Assembly (NCBI GenBank): GCA_016219005.1
Contig: JACRCN010000045.1
Coordinates: forward strand, 1-64,000
DNA length: 64,000 nt
DNA from: Deltaproteobacteria bacterium
GTDB taxonomy: Bacteria > Desulfobacterota > Desulfobacteria > Desulfobacterales > SpSt-501
Direction: 5' to 3'
Position numbers and translations under genes: made by a program
Part shown: one piece after another, positions 35,153 to 44,703 of the stretch
Layout: every line of letters begins with the position of its first letter
How positions within the stretch are numbered: position 1 is the stretch's first letter
Notes under the pieces: model-generated
The model's input: only the letters and a program-made list of their open reading frames with translations
Told to the model about the DNA's origin: nothing
The model's database searches: none

Positions 35153-36073
35153 CTATGCGCGTCCGTTCTTGCGGCGGTGCTCCTGGATGCGTTCGTTCAG
35201 ATTGCGCTTCACGTGTTCCGTGATCCGCCGCGAGGTGGTGTTGAGGTAGCGCAGGTTTTTCTGGACCAGGTCCGGGTAGTGCCGCATGCTCGACCGCAGC
35301 TTGGCCCCGCTTGAGGTCATCTTGCGAATGATGTCGATCTCCTTGCCGATGACCCGGACCTTGCGGCGCCTGACGGCATCTAGAAAGGACCGGCGCCTCC
35401 AGGCGCAGTCGGCGACCGTGACCACCCGCCCCATCTGCACCAGGCGATGGCCGTCGCTGCCGCCCGTGATGCTTTTGTTCAGGTTGAAGCCCAGCAAGGC
35501 GCTCTTCAGATTCCACTTGTTGAGGTTCTCCGAGTTGATGGCCTCCACCCCGTCCGCCAGGCCGAGGATGCGTTCGAAATGCTCGCCGGCGAAGTAAGGG
35601 TTGTGGATTCCGGTGTAGGTCCCGCAGTAAGGGTGGGGGAAGATGATCACCGTCTCGAAGCGACGGGCCCGGCGGATGATGTCTTCCATCTCCAGCGCGA
35701 GCGAAGACATGATCTCGGCCCCCATGAACGGCTGGACGTCGCGGCTGTAGAACTTCAGCAGGCTCCGGATGTCGTAGAAGTAAACGAGCAGGTGGGTGCC
35801 TTCATAGGATGTCAGCTCTATGCCGGGGATGCTGAATACCTCCTTGAACCGGTCGATTTCAACCGCGCCATGGATGGAGTTGTGGTCGGTTACGGCGATC
35901 CCGATGCCCAGTTCCGCGGCCCGGCGGGCGATGGCGTCGATGGGGTCGTGCCCGTCGGAGAGGTTACTGTGGAAATGCATATCCACTACCGCGCCGTGCC
36001 GCGTCAGTTCTTCCAGATCGGGTCGTTCGAACACTATCCGATGGGCGTCGTTCATCTTCATCAGCAAACTCAT
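35153..36073 (-). CDS. PHP-domain phosphoesterase
   Basis: 306 residues. PHP motifs are present: VDMHFHSNLSDGHD (HxH), GIAVTDHNSIHG, FPHPYCGTYTG and GGSDGHRLVQMG, which supply the metal ligands. Such stand-alone PHP proteins hydrolyse phosphoesters (for example 3',5'-nucleoside bisphosphates in YciV/RnaseAM) but the substrate here is unknown. A C-terminal basic tail (LNERIQEHRRKNGRA) follows the domain. A second potential Met start at residue 5 exists. Confidence 0.87.
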   Translation of the reverse strand: MSLLMKMNDAHRIVFERPDLEELTRHGAVVDMHFHSNLSDGHDPIDAIARRAAELGIGIAVTDHNSIHGAVEIDRFKEVFSIPGIELTSYEGTHLLVYFYDIRSLLKFYSRDVQPFMGAEIMSSLALEMEDIIRRARRFETVIIFPHPYCGTYTGIHNPYFAGEHFERILGLADGVEAINSENLNKWNLKSALLGFNLNKSITGGSDGHRLVQMGRVVTVADCAWRRRSFLDAVRRRKVRVIGKEIDIIRKMTSSGAKLRSSMRHYPDLVQKNLRYLNTTSRRITEHVKRNLNERIQEHRRKNGRA

Positions 36074-36378
36074 TCCTCGATGCGTTTTACATGCTATCCA
36101 TTAAAGATAACATCAACGCGTGGGTTTTCAACTAAAATCATACGGATCGACGGACGAAATCCTTTCGCGGGCGGCGTTGTCGGAGATGCGTCCGGCGCGA
36201 ATCCGTAAGCACTCGGCCGGGTCAGCGCCGGTACGTATATCGGCGGATGCTGGAAAAACTTTAGCGGCTGCGTTGTCCCGCGATTTGAAATGCTCGCGTA
36301 CTGGCGTGGTCTTGCCGCTATCTAACCGCAGGACACCTTGCTTCGCGGGTGTGATCCAAGGCTTTAAAACCGCTTCTA
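36074..36378. other. Intergenic region, no gene seen
   Basis: About 305 bases between the PHP gene and the stop of the glycosyltransferase fusion. Composition is a little AT-richer. Short open frames on both strands show no domain, no ribosome site and no hairpin with a T-run. Nothing can be supported here. Confidence 0.4.
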
Positions 36379-37704
36379 TTATTTTTTGATCCGGTACCAG
36401 CGCGCCAAACGGTCGGTGGAAATACCAAGATGGTAGGCGGTGATCAGCCACTGGTTCAGCAGCCAGGTTTTCAGAATGCCCTGCCGCTGCCAGCGGCGGG
36501 CGGAGGTCGCGGCACAGCCGGGCGCCAGGGCGACCCGGCCCCGGCGTTTGAGGCGGCGGACCATCTCGAAGTCTTCCATGATGGCGAGCACCCGGAAGCC
36601 TGCGAGCTCCCAGAAAGTCCCCATCGGCATGAAAAGCGCCTGATCCCCGTAAGGCAGCTGCAGGCAATGCGCCCTCCAGTTGGCCGCTCGTTCAATCAGC
36701 CGCAAGCCGTGCGCCGTCGCATCGATGTGAAGATGGAAGGCCCCGGCGCAAACCCCGGGTGCTGCGAGCGTAGATGTGACCTGATGCGCGAAGTCATCCG
36801 GCAGCCGGGTGTCGGCGTGCAGAAAAACCAGGATGTCGCCGGCGGCGGCAGCCGCACCGGTGTTCATCTGGACGGCCCGGGGAGGCCGCGACTTCAGGAC
36901 GCGGGCGCCTGCTGCGGCGGCGATGGCAACCGTCGCGTCGCTGCTGCCGCCGTCGACCACGATGAGTTCCGCCGCGGCTGTCTTCGAGAGGGCCGAAACG
37001 CTGCGGGCGATCTGACCGGCTTCGTTCAGGGCCGGGATGATGACCGACAGGGCGGGCCGCCCCGGCCCCCGGGACAGCGCTTTCATCCCCTCCGCGAGAT
37101 CACCCGGCCGGTCGACATCCGTGAGGGGCGCAACCTGCGCATGGCTCAAGCCCATCGCCCGCAGGATGCCCAGAGTCTGATCCAGCACCCCGGCAGTACC
37201 CCAGCCGATGCCGGCCCCGAGGTAGGGCGCCCCGTGCCGGAAGCATGCAGCGTTGCCGCCGATCAGATAGTAGCCCCCGTCCGCTGCCGGGCCGAACACC
37301 AGGTCATGGCGGCGCAGGCGGTCGAAGGCCTCGGCCATCAGCGCGGAGCTGATCCCGGGGATGTCCGAGCCGACGATGACCGCCCGCCGGCATCCCGCTT
37401 CGAATGCCTCGGCGAGTCCGCGAGCCATCCGCCGGCCGATGTCGCCGTCCCCCTGGGGGCGGTAAGCGAAACCGGCGCCCAGCCACTCCTGCATGCGGGC
37501 GGTGCTTCCGCCTTCGTAACGGATCTCCACCGTGAGCGGCCGGTCTTTTCGCAACTGCTCCGCCGCCTGCACCGCCTGGAGGGTCATGCGCCGCTGCAGC
37601 TCCGCCGCCCCCTCGGGGCCCAGGACCGGAATGAGCCGGGTCTTGGTGGTCCCCGGTTCCGGGTAGCGGGTGAAAACGATCAGGCGTTCGGTGCCGTCGC
37701 TCAT
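36379..37704 (-). CDS. Fused DUF2064 and GT2 glycosyltransferase (arsenosugar-type TIGR04282/TIGR04283)
   Basis: 441 residues. The first ~200 residues are a CofC-like/DUF2064 nucleotidyltransferase-type domain: FTRYPEPGTTKTRLIPVLG, VIVGSDIPGIS, FGPAADGGYYLIG. The second part (about 219-441) is a family-2 glycosyltransferase: SVIIPALNEAGQIARSVSAL, VVDGGSSDATVAIA, ILVFLHADTRLP, GDQALFMP and WELAGF. Together these correspond to the TIGR04282 and TIGR04283 families linked to arsenosugar biosynthesis, usually two separate genes. The ArsM and ArsS genes of that pathway are not in the window, so the substrate is uncertain. Confidence 0.85.
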   Translation of the reverse strand: MSDGTERLIVFTRYPEPGTTKTRLIPVLGPEGAAELQRRMTLQAVQAAEQLRKDRPLTVEIRYEGGSTARMQEWLGAGFAYRPQGDGDIGRRMARGLAEAFEAGCRRAVIVGSDIPGISSALMAEAFDRLRRHDLVFGPAADGGYYLIGGNAACFRHGAPYLGAGIGWGTAGVLDQTLGILRAMGLSHAQVAPLTDVDRPGDLAEGMKALSRGPGRPALSVIIPALNEAGQIARSVSALSKTAAAELIVVDGGSSDATVAIAAAAGARVLKSRPPRAVQMNTGAAAAAGDILVFLHADTRLPDDFAHQVTSTLAAPGVCAGAFHLHIDATAHGLRLIERAANWRAHCLQLPYGDQALFMPMGTFWELAGFRVLAIMEDFEMVRRLKRRGRVALAPGCAATSARRWQRQGILKTWLLNQWLITAYHLGISTDRLARWYRIKK

Positions 37705-37746
37705 GGATGTAAAAATGAATTGCCCCGCGGATGACCGCGGGCCAGC

Positions 37747-40491
37747 TCATTCTGCGGCTGCGATCTTGCGCAGGACGTACGGCATGATACCGCCGTGGGT
37801 GTAGTAATCGCTGTCGATATCGGTGTCCAGCCGCGCTGTAACCGCGAAGCGGATCTCCCGGCCGTCCGCCTTCACGGCTTTTACCTGCAGCGTCTGGCGC
37901 GGCGTGATGTTTTCGATGCCGGTGATCGTGAAAAGCTCGGAGCCGTCCAAGCCGAGGCTCTGGCAGTTCTGGCCGTCTTTAAAAACGAGCGGCAGCACGC
38001 CCATGCCGACGAGGTTGCTGCGGTGGATGCGCTCGAAGGATTCGGCGATAACCGCCTTCACCCCCAGGAGTTGAACCCCCTTGGCGGCCCAGTCCCGTGA
38101 CGATCCGCTGCCGTATTCCTTGCCGCCGATCACGACCAGCGGGCGTGACTCGGATGCGTAGGCCAGGGCGGCGTCGTAGACGAACATCTCCTGCCGTTCG
38201 GGGAACTTCAGGGTGACGCTGCCCTCCTTCGGCGCTGCTAGTTGGTTCTTGACGCGGATGTTGCCGAAGGTACCGCGCATCATGACCTCGTGGTTGCCGC
38301 GGCGGGCGCCGTAGGAATTGAAATCCCGTTTCTCGACGTGATGCTCGATGAGGTACTGCCCGGCCGGGTAGTGGGCCGGGATGGCCCCGGCCGGCGAGAT
38401 GTGGTCGGTGGTGACCGAGTCTCCCAGCAGCATCAGCACGCGCGCCTCCGTGATGTCCGAGGGTCGGCCGGTTTCCATGGCAAACCCATCGAAGTAGGGT
38501 GGCTTGCGGATGTAGGTGGATGCGTCATCCCAGGCATAGGTGGTGCTGCCCGCCACCTCGAGCCCATGCCAGAATTCGTCACCCTTGAAGATCCGGCGGT
38601 ACTCTTCCCGGAAGAATTTCGGTTTGACGTGCTTGGCCGCCAGTGCCTGCACCTCGGCTGCACTCGGCCAGATGTCCCTGAGATGCACCGGCCGCCCCTG
38701 GGGGTCGTGGCCCACCGGTTCGGTGGTCAGGTCCTTGTCCACTCGGCCGGCCAGAGCAAAGGCCACCACCAGCATCGGCGACATGAGGAAGTTGGCCTTC
38801 ACGCGCTGGTGGATGCGGGCCTCGAAGTTACGGTTGCCGGAGAGAACGGCGGCCACGGTCAGGTCTTCCTGGGCAATGGCCTCTTCGATTTCGGGCAGCA
38901 GCGGGCCGCTGTTGCCGATGCAGGTCGTGCAGCCGAATGCGGCCAGATGAAACCCCAGGGCCTCCAGATAGGGCAGCAAGCCGGCCGCTCCCAGGTAATC
39001 CATGACGACCCGGGACCCGGGCGCCAGCGATGTTTTTACGGTGGCCGGCACCCGCAAGCCGTGTTCGACGGCCTTTTGGGCGACGAGTCCCGCGCCCAGC
39101 AGGACATCCGGATTGGAGGTGTTGGTGCATGAGGTGATGGCGGCTATGACCACGTCGCCGTCGCAGAGTTTCATCTCGTTACCGTTCACCGCCAGGGAGC
39201 AGGTCTTGCGCCGCGGCAGGCAGTCCTCGGCCCGGCGGGTGCTGGTGCCGGATTCCTGGTGGTAGGTCGAGATGCCGGCCGCGTCGGCGTTGCGCTCGTA
39301 GGCGCAGCCGAGCACCGTGGCAAACTTGCGCTGGAGGTCCTGGAGGCGGATGCGGTCCTGGGGCCGGGCCGGGCCGGCGACCGAGGGCTCGACGGTGTCC
39401 AGATCGAGTTTCAGCACCTGGGTGTATTCGGGCGTTTCCGTGCCGCCGTAAAAGAGGCCGAGGGCCTTGGCGATCCTCTCGACCATCGCCGCGCGAGGGC
39501 CGCGGTTGGTCAGGCGCAGGTAGTCGATGGTCTTTTCGTCGATCGGGAAGAACCCGATGGTGGCCCCGTACTCCGGGGCCATGTTGGCGATGGTGGCCCG
39601 GTCGGGGACCTTGAGGCTTTGCATGCCGGGCCCGAAGAACTCGACGAATTTTTCCACCACCCCGTGCCGGCGCAGCATCTCCGTGACGGCCAGCACCAGG
39701 TCGGTGGCGGTAACACCCTCCCGCAGTCGGCCGCGCATGCGCACGCCGATGACCTCGGGGATGGCCATGTAGTAAGGCTGGCCCAGCATCACGGCCTCGG
39801 CCTCGATGCCGCCGACCCCCCAGCCCACGACCCCAACGCCGTTAATCATGGTGGTGTGGGAGTCCAGGCCCACGACGGTGTCGGGAAAGGCCGTGATGTT
39901 GCCGTTCACCTTCTCCGTCATGATGACCCGACCGATGTTCTCCAGGTTCACCTGGTGGCAGATGCCGGAGTTCGGAGGCACCACCTGGAAGTTGTCGAAG
40001 CTCCTCTGCGCCCATTTGAGCAGGGTGTAACGCTCTCCGTTGCGCTGGTATTCCCGGGCGACGTTCTCGGTGAGGGCCTCCCGGGTCCCCCAGGCGTCCA
40101 CCTGGATCGAGTGATCGACGATCAGGTCCACCGGCACGAGAGGGTTGATTTTGCGTGGGTCTCCGCCGAGAGCCTTCAGCGCATCCCGCATGGCCGCCAT
40201 ATCCACCACGGCCGGGACCCCGGTGAAATCCTGCATCAGCACTCGGGCCGGGTGGTAGGGAATTTCCACGGGCGCCGGGTAACGCTTTTTCCAGCGGGCG
40301 ATGTTGAGCACATCCTTTTCGGTGACGATCCGGCCGTCGAGTTTGCGCAGCAGGTTTTCCACGAGAACCCGGATGGAGAACGGCAGCCGGCCGATCGTGG
40401 CCAGGCCCTTCTTCTCCAGCAGGCCGATGTCGAAAAACCGGTACGCCTTCTTTTGAATAGTGACTTTGCGCAAGAAGTCTGTCTTATTCAT
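37747..40491 (-). CDS. acnA: Aconitate hydratase A
   Basis: 914 residues, full length for AcnA/IRP-type enzymes. Substrate and cluster regions are visible: VVGLDSHTTMINGVGVVGWGVGGIEAEA (split), ITSCTNTSNPDVLLGAGL with the first cluster Cys, FGCTTCIGNSGPL with the other two, and the C-terminal swivel YGSGSSRDWAAKG and RSNLVGMGVLPL. It isomerises citrate to isocitrate. GGGGGCGACC precedes the ATG. It lies in the minus-strand run downstream of the Tat-exported molybdoprotein gene. Confidence 0.96.
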   Translation of the reverse strand: MNKTDFLRKVTIQKKAYRFFDIGLLEKKGLATIGRLPFSIRVLVENLLRKLDGRIVTEKDVLNIARWKKRYPAPVEIPYHPARVLMQDFTGVPAVVDMAAMRDALKALGGDPRKINPLVPVDLIVDHSIQVDAWGTREALTENVAREYQRNGERYTLLKWAQRSFDNFQVVPPNSGICHQVNLENIGRVIMTEKVNGNITAFPDTVVGLDSHTTMINGVGVVGWGVGGIEAEAVMLGQPYYMAIPEVIGVRMRGRLREGVTATDLVLAVTEMLRRHGVVEKFVEFFGPGMQSLKVPDRATIANMAPEYGATIGFFPIDEKTIDYLRLTNRGPRAAMVERIAKALGLFYGGTETPEYTQVLKLDLDTVEPSVAGPARPQDRIRLQDLQRKFATVLGCAYERNADAAGISTYHQESGTSTRRAEDCLPRRKTCSLAVNGNEMKLCDGDVVIAAITSCTNTSNPDVLLGAGLVAQKAVEHGLRVPATVKTSLAPGSRVVMDYLGAAGLLPYLEALGFHLAAFGCTTCIGNSGPLLPEIEEAIAQEDLTVAAVLSGNRNFEARIHQRVKANFLMSPMLVVAFALAGRVDKDLTTEPVGHDPQGRPVHLRDIWPSAAEVQALAAKHVKPKFFREEYRRIFKGDEFWHGLEVAGSTTYAWDDASTYIRKPPYFDGFAMETGRPSDITEARVLMLLGDSVTTDHISPAGAIPAHYPAGQYLIEHHVEKRDFNSYGARRGNHEVMMRGTFGNIRVKNQLAAPKEGSVTLKFPERQEMFVYDAALAYASESRPLVVIGGKEYGSGSSRDWAAKGVQLLGVKAVIAESFERIHRSNLVGMGVLPLVFKDGQNCQSLGLDGSELFTITGIENITPRQTLQVKAVKADGREIRFAVTARLDTDIDSDYYTHGGIMPYVLRKIAAAE

Positions 40492-40515
40492 GGTCGCCCC
40501 CTTTTTAGTGCCTTG

Positions 40516-41166
40516 TCAACGCGCCTCGATTTTATAGACATATTTGACCCAGTCCGACCCGAAACGGTCTTCGGCCACCACCCGCAGGGGAAACCCGTGT
40601 TTCTGCGGCAGGGCCTGGCCGTTGACGGCATAGGCCAGAAACACCTTGCCGGCGGCGACCTCGGCCGGGGTGAAGTTTTCGACTTTCTCGTAGTTGCCCT
40701 TAGGGCCGTGCACCGTCACGTGGGAAACCCCCTCATCCGCCCCGGCCGTTTTCAAAAGCTCGCTGACGGCTACACCCTTCCAGTGCGCGTGGATCGTAAA
40801 AATACCGGGGCAGATCATGAGCACGTTGCCCTCGACCGCCGGCAGCGCCTGGAGTTCGTTGTAGGTCAGGCTCAACGGCGTCCTGACCCGACCGGCCACC
40901 TCGAGGCGCCACAGGTCCAGAGAGACCGAGTGGTCGGAAAGCCCCATGGTGTTGAACGCCTCGATGGGCATGATGTCCAGATTGCGCGCGTCCACGGCGC
41001 TGGGGTGTTCGTGCGTGAGGCTTTGCAGATCCGTTGCTTTCGGCAGGAGCCTCCTCTGAACAGCCGCAAACGCACTGTGCAGGATCGATAGGATCGGGTT
41101 GACGGCAAGACCCGCTCCCGCCAGAAAACGCAGAACCGCTGTTGCGAACTGGCGACGTGTTTTCAT
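40516..41166 (-). CDS. Tat-exported molybdopterin-dependent oxidoreductase (sulfite oxidase-like domain)
   Basis: 216 residues. TRRQF at the N-terminus plus a hydrophobic stretch is a twin-arginine signal. The rest is a single SUOX-type molybdopterin domain: WRLEVAGRVRTPLSLTYNEL, Cys119 in VLMICPG as candidate Mo ligand, HWKGVAVSELLK and FPLRVVAEDRFGSDWVKYV. It lacks a haem or dimerisation domain, as do MsrP/YedY-type proteins, but is shorter. The substrate is unknown. It lies between rpiA (gap of 3 bases) and acnA. Confidence 0.85.
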   Translation of the reverse strand: MKTRRQFATAVLRFLAGAGLAVNPILSILHSAFAAVQRRLLPKATDLQSLTHEHPSAVDARNLDIMPIEAFNTMGLSDHSVSLDLWRLEVAGRVRTPLSLTYNELQALPAVEGNVLMICPGIFTIHAHWKGVAVSELLKTAGADEGVSHVTVHGPKGNYEKVENFTPAEVAAGKVFLAYAVNGQALPQKHGFPLRVVAEDRFGSDWVKYVYKIEAR

Positions 41167-41169
41167 GGC

Positions 41170-41862
41170 TCAGGCACTGCGCGTCAGATGGCGGATGCCG
41201 TCCTTGCCGGCAACGATGACGTCGTGGGTCAACCCGATGAAAAGACCGTGCTCCACGATCCCGGCCCGCGCGTTCAGCCGTTCGGCGATGCGGCCCGGGT
41301 CCTGCATCGGGCCGAAGCGCGCATCGAGCAGGATGTTGCCCTGGTCCGTGGCCGCTGTTTTGCCTTCCTTGGCTCGAACGGTGACGGCGGCCCCGATGGA
41401 TTTCAGGAAATGCTCCTCCACGGCCCGGGCAAACGGTACCACTTCGACCGGCAGGGCCCATTTGGTTCCCAGCCGCGGCGAGAGCTTGCTCTCGTCCACA
41501 ATGATGATGTTGCAGCGGCTGGCCTGGGCCAGCACTTTTTCCCGCAGCAGGGCGCCGCCGCCGCCCTTGATCAGGTTCAGGTCCGGGTCGACCTCGTCCG
41601 CCCCGTCGATGGTTAGATCGATCACGGGGTGGGCCCCGAAGTCGGTGAGCGGGATTCCGAGTTCCCGGGCCGTCTTCTCGGTGCGCAGGGAACTGGGAAT
41701 GCCGACGATGCGTTTCAACTTTCCGATCTTGATCAGATCGGCCAGACGCTCCAGAGCGAACTGGGTCGTACTGCCCGTGCCGAGGCCGACCACCATTCCG
41801 GATTCAACCCGCTCCACGGCGGCAACTGCGGCCTGCTGTTTCAATTCGTCCTGAGTGGTCAT
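41170..41862 (-). CDS. rpiA: Ribose-5-phosphate isomerase A
   Basis: 230 residues. RpiA motifs appear in order: GLGTGSTTQFALE, VGIPSSLRTEKTARELGIPLT (split), DGADEVDPDLNLIKGGGGALLREK (split) and IDESKLSPRLG-type VDESKL. The enzyme interconverts ribose-5-phosphate and ribulose-5-phosphate. It lies between tal and the molybdoprotein gene within the pentose phosphate group. Confidence 0.95.
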   Translation of the reverse strand: MTTQDELKQQAAVAAVERVESGMVVGLGTGSTTQFALERLADLIKIGKLKRIVGIPSSLRTEKTARELGIPLTDFGAHPVIDLTIDGADEVDPDLNLIKGGGGALLREKVLAQASRCNIIIVDESKLSPRLGTKWALPVEVVPFARAVEEHFLKSIGAAVTVRAKEGKTAATDQGNILLDARFGPMQDPGRIAERLNARAGIVEHGLFIGLTHDVIVAGKDGIRHLTRSA

Positions 41863-41876
41863 GGTGGGGCAATCCT

Positions 41877-42986
41877 TTACGCCATCAGGCGCCGGCGCTT
41901 GGCCTCGATGCTGTCCATGAGGGCCTGGAACGGTTTGGAAAAGGCGGCGACCCCTTCTTCCTGGAGCCGGCGGGTGATGCTGTCGAAGTCGATGCCCAGC
42001 ACGGCGAGCCGCCCGACCTGTTTCCGGGCCGTAGCGAGGTCCTGGGTGAGCGTTTCAGAGGGCCGGCCGTGGTCGATGAAGGCCTTGACCGTCTCCGGCG
42101 GCATCGTGTTGACGGTGTCCGGGCCGATGAGCTCGTCCACGTACAGCGTGTCCGGGTAGGCCGGGTTCTTGGTGCTGGTGCTGCCCCATAGCAGGCGCTG
42201 GACCCGGGCGCCCCGGGCGGCGAGCGTTTTCCAGCGGGGGCTGGCGGTGATACGCTTGAACTCCGCGTAGGCGAGCTTGCAGTTGGCGATGGCGATTTTC
42301 CCCAGCAGGTCGGAGGCCCCCTGTTTTTCGAGTTCCTTGTCCACCGCGCTGTCGACCCGGCTCACGAAAAAAGATGCCACTGACGCAACGGCGTTGACCG
42401 GGTGCCCGCCCGTGACGGAAGGCCCCGTAACGGCCAGTCGATCCAGGCCGGCCATGTAGGCATCGGCCACGGCCAGGTAGTTCGCGAGCGCGAAGATCAG
42501 GGTGACGTTGACGTTCACGCCGGATGCGATGGTTTCGGTGATGGCCGGCAGCCCTTCGGCGGTGGCCGGAATTTTGATCATGACGTTCGGCCGGCCTACC
42601 GCCTGGTACAGGCGCCGGGCTTCGGCCACCGTCCGCGGCGTGTCGCTCGCCAGGAAGGGGCTGACCTCCAGGCTCACGTAACCATCGCGGCCGCCGGTCG
42701 CATCGTAGATGCTGCGCATGACGTCTGCGGCCAGCTGGATGTCCTTGATCGCCAGCGCTTCGTAGATGTCTGAGGCGGATTTTCCGGCCGTGATGAGCGC
42801 TTTCATTTCATTGTCGTAATCCGACGAGCCGGCAATGGCCTTTTCGAAGATGGCCGGGTTCGAGGTGACGCCCTGGACCCCCTGGGCGGCGAGCCCCGCC
42901 AGTTCCCCGGAGGTAATCAGCGAGCGCCGAATGAAATCAAACCAGACCGATTGTCCGAATGGTTTCAGTTCCGAAAGTGCGGGCAT
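41877..42986 (-). CDS. tal: Transaldolase
   Basis: 369 residues, the length of the longer transaldolase subfamily (TalA-type as in actinobacteria and cyanobacteria). QGVTSNPAIFEKAI near the N-terminus, YVSLEVSPFLASDT, IKIPATAEGLPAI with the Schiff-base Lys, NVNVTLIFALANY, FFVSRVDSAVDK and LLWGSTSTKNPAYPD all match. It transfers a dihydroxyacetone unit between sugar phosphates. AAGGAA precedes the ATG. Confidence 0.95.
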   Translation of the reverse strand: MPALSELKPFGQSVWFDFIRRSLITSGELAGLAAQGVQGVTSNPAIFEKAIAGSSDYDNEMKALITAGKSASDIYEALAIKDIQLAADVMRSIYDATGGRDGYVSLEVSPFLASDTPRTVAEARRLYQAVGRPNVMIKIPATAEGLPAITETIASGVNVNVTLIFALANYLAVADAYMAGLDRLAVTGPSVTGGHPVNAVASVASFFVSRVDSAVDKELEKQGASDLLGKIAIANCKLAYAEFKRITASPRWKTLAARGARVQRLLWGSTSTKNPAYPDTLYVDELIGPDTVNTMPPETVKAFIDHGRPSETLTQDLATARKQVGRLAVLGIDFDSITRRLQEEGVAAFSKPFQALMDSIEAKRRRLMA

Positions 42987-43080
42987 TTTGAGTTCCTTTC
43001 GAATTCAGATTCATCCCCAGCGTAGGTCATGTCTTGCCAGAAATGTTGCGATTTTTCAATAGCGCCTGCGGCGGGCATTT

Positions 43081-43860
43081 TCAGCCTGGCGTTTTCGCAT
43101 CCGGCGTGGAAGCGCCGCTTGCTGACTCCAGCAGGGCGGCCGCCGCCGGGTCGAGGACCCAGGTGACGCGGCCGGCCGGCGGCCGGACACGCTGCGCGGG
43201 CAAATCCGGCGGCAATGCGGTCAACACCCGGCCGACCACGGCAGCCTTGCTTGCGCCGCAGGCCAGGAACACGACCCGCCGGGCCCGGTTCAGAACAGCA
43301 TAGGTAAGGCTGACCCGCCAAACCTCCGGCTGGCCGCCCTTTACGGCAGCCGTCCAGCGCAGGCGCTCCTCCAGGGCCGGGCTGCCGGGGAACAGCGACG
43401 CGGTGTGGCCGTCCGCGCCCACCCCGAGGAAAATCAGGTCAAAAACCGGCTCGGGGAGCCGACGCATGCGAAAATGCGCTCTCAGTTCCTCCTCGTAGCG
43501 CCGCGCCAGGGCCTCGGGGTCTCCCGCCACCGGCACGGGGTGGACTCCGGCCGGCCGCATGGCGAGCTTTTCAATGAAATCCGTGCGGGCCGCCCCGAAG
43601 TTGCTGTCCGGGTGCACATACGGCAGCAGGCGCTCGTCCACCCAGAACAGGTGCACCCGATCCCAGGCGATTTCCGACGCATAGGGGTTCCGGGTCCAAA
43701 GACGGTGCATGCCCCGGGGGGTCGACCCGCCCGAGATCGCGATGGAAACGCACCCGCCCCCGGCCGCGGCAGACCGCGCCGTTTCCAGCAGCACATCCGC
43801 GGCAGCCTGCAGCGCTGCCCCGGTATCCGCTTCCACCCGGATGTCGATGCCCGTGTTCAT
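43081..43860 (-). CDS. pgl: 6-phosphogluconolactonase
   Basis: 259 residues from the ATG at 43860; the frame is open upstream but that part is Arg-rich and not conserved. ISGGSTPRGMHRLW, VHLFWVDERLLPYVHPDSNF (split), DLIFLGVGADGHTASLFPG and VSLTYAVLNRARRVVFLACGASK (split) are the DevB/Pgl landmarks. It hydrolyses 6-phosphogluconolactone formed by Zwf, encoded nearby. Confidence 0.92.
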   Translation of the reverse strand: MNTGIDIRVEADTGAALQAAADVLLETARSAAAGGGCVSIAISGGSTPRGMHRLWTRNPYASEIAWDRVHLFWVDERLLPYVHPDSNFGAARTDFIEKLAMRPAGVHPVPVAGDPEALARRYEEELRAHFRMRRLPEPVFDLIFLGVGADGHTASLFPGSPALEERLRWTAAVKGGQPEVWRVSLTYAVLNRARRVVFLACGASKAAVVGRVLTALPPDLPAQRVRPPAGRVTWVLDPAAAALLESASGASTPDAKTPG

Positions 43861-43949
43861 TCCGGTCGACCGTCTCCGTTGACGCCGGCGACGGCCCGGC
43901 ATTGCGCCGGCGCATCACCGCCCGCGTGCGATCCTTCGCGAAGGCGGGC

Positions 43950-44648
43950 TTATGCCTTGCGCACCTTCTGGATCAATTTGGGGATGAAAAAGGAGATGAC
44001 GAACAATCCGATCGAGAAAAAAACTTTGAACGACCGCAGCGCACCCCAGTCGCCCGACGCCCAGACGTCCTTGAGAGTGCCGAAGAAGAACGTGAAAATG
44101 AAGGTCCCCACGAGGATCCCCACGCCCGTGCCGAAGAAGTAGTCCCGAAAATGGACCTTGGTCAACCCCAGGCCGAAATTCAAGGGAGTGAACGGGAAAT
44201 AGATCAGGCGCAGGTAGAGCACCGCGGCAAAGCCATTGCGCTCGATGCGGTCGTCGTACTTCCGGAGTCTGTCGCCGATGAGCGACGCGGCGAAATCGCG
44301 GCCGAGGGTCCGCCCGATGCAGAAGGCCGCCGCCGCGCCGATCATGGCGCCGAACCAGACGTAGACAAATCCCCAATAGGCCCCGAAGATGACGGCGCCG
44401 AGTCCGGTCAGGACCGAGCCCGGCACGAACAGACAGACGCCGATGGCGTAGATGAGGATGAAGGCGAGCGGCGCCCACAGACCGGCGTCGGCAAGCAACC
44501 CGCTCAGGGCATCCGGCGTGAGATAATCCTGCACCGGCGTGAATCGGACCAGGCCGATCGCGGCGGCAATGAAGGCGGCGAAGATGACCGCTTTGATCAG
44601 CGCCTTGCGGCGGTTGACGGCGGGCGTCTGGTCGGCGGCGTCTGACAT
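43950..44648 (-). CDS. TVP38/TMEM64 (DedA-like) membrane protein
   Basis: 232 residues with about six hydrophobic segments. FVPGSVLTGLGAVIFGAYWGF and GAAAAFCIGRTLGRDF with the downstream LRLIYFPFTPLNFGLGLTKV are the VTT/SNARE-associated domain hallmarks (split). DedA/VTT proteins are thought to move lipids or couple to the proton gradient. In other genomes such a domain may be fused to a MerA-like flavoprotein, and a separate one is encoded two genes upstream here. Confidence 0.86.
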   Translation of the reverse strand: MSDAADQTPAVNRRKALIKAVIFAAFIAAAIGLVRFTPVQDYLTPDALSGLLADAGLWAPLAFILIYAIGVCLFVPGSVLTGLGAVIFGAYWGFVYVWFGAMIGAAAAFCIGRTLGRDFAASLIGDRLRKYDDRIERNGFAAVLYLRLIYFPFTPLNFGLGLTKVHFRDYFFGTGVGILVGTFIFTFFFGTLKDVWASGDWGALRSFKVFFSIGLFVISFFIPKLIQKVRKA

Positions 44649-44703
44649 GGCATCGGCTTCCTCTCGGGGGCGGATTGCCCCCGCCCCGCTGGGGCGAAGA
44701 AAT

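Noticed and set aside
39259-41091. 610-residue plus-strand frame
   Set aside because: Fully antisense to acnA and the molybdoprotein gene; composition-driven shadow frame.
41098-41854. Plus-strand frame opposite rpiA
   Set aside because: Shadow of rpiA, no ribosome site.
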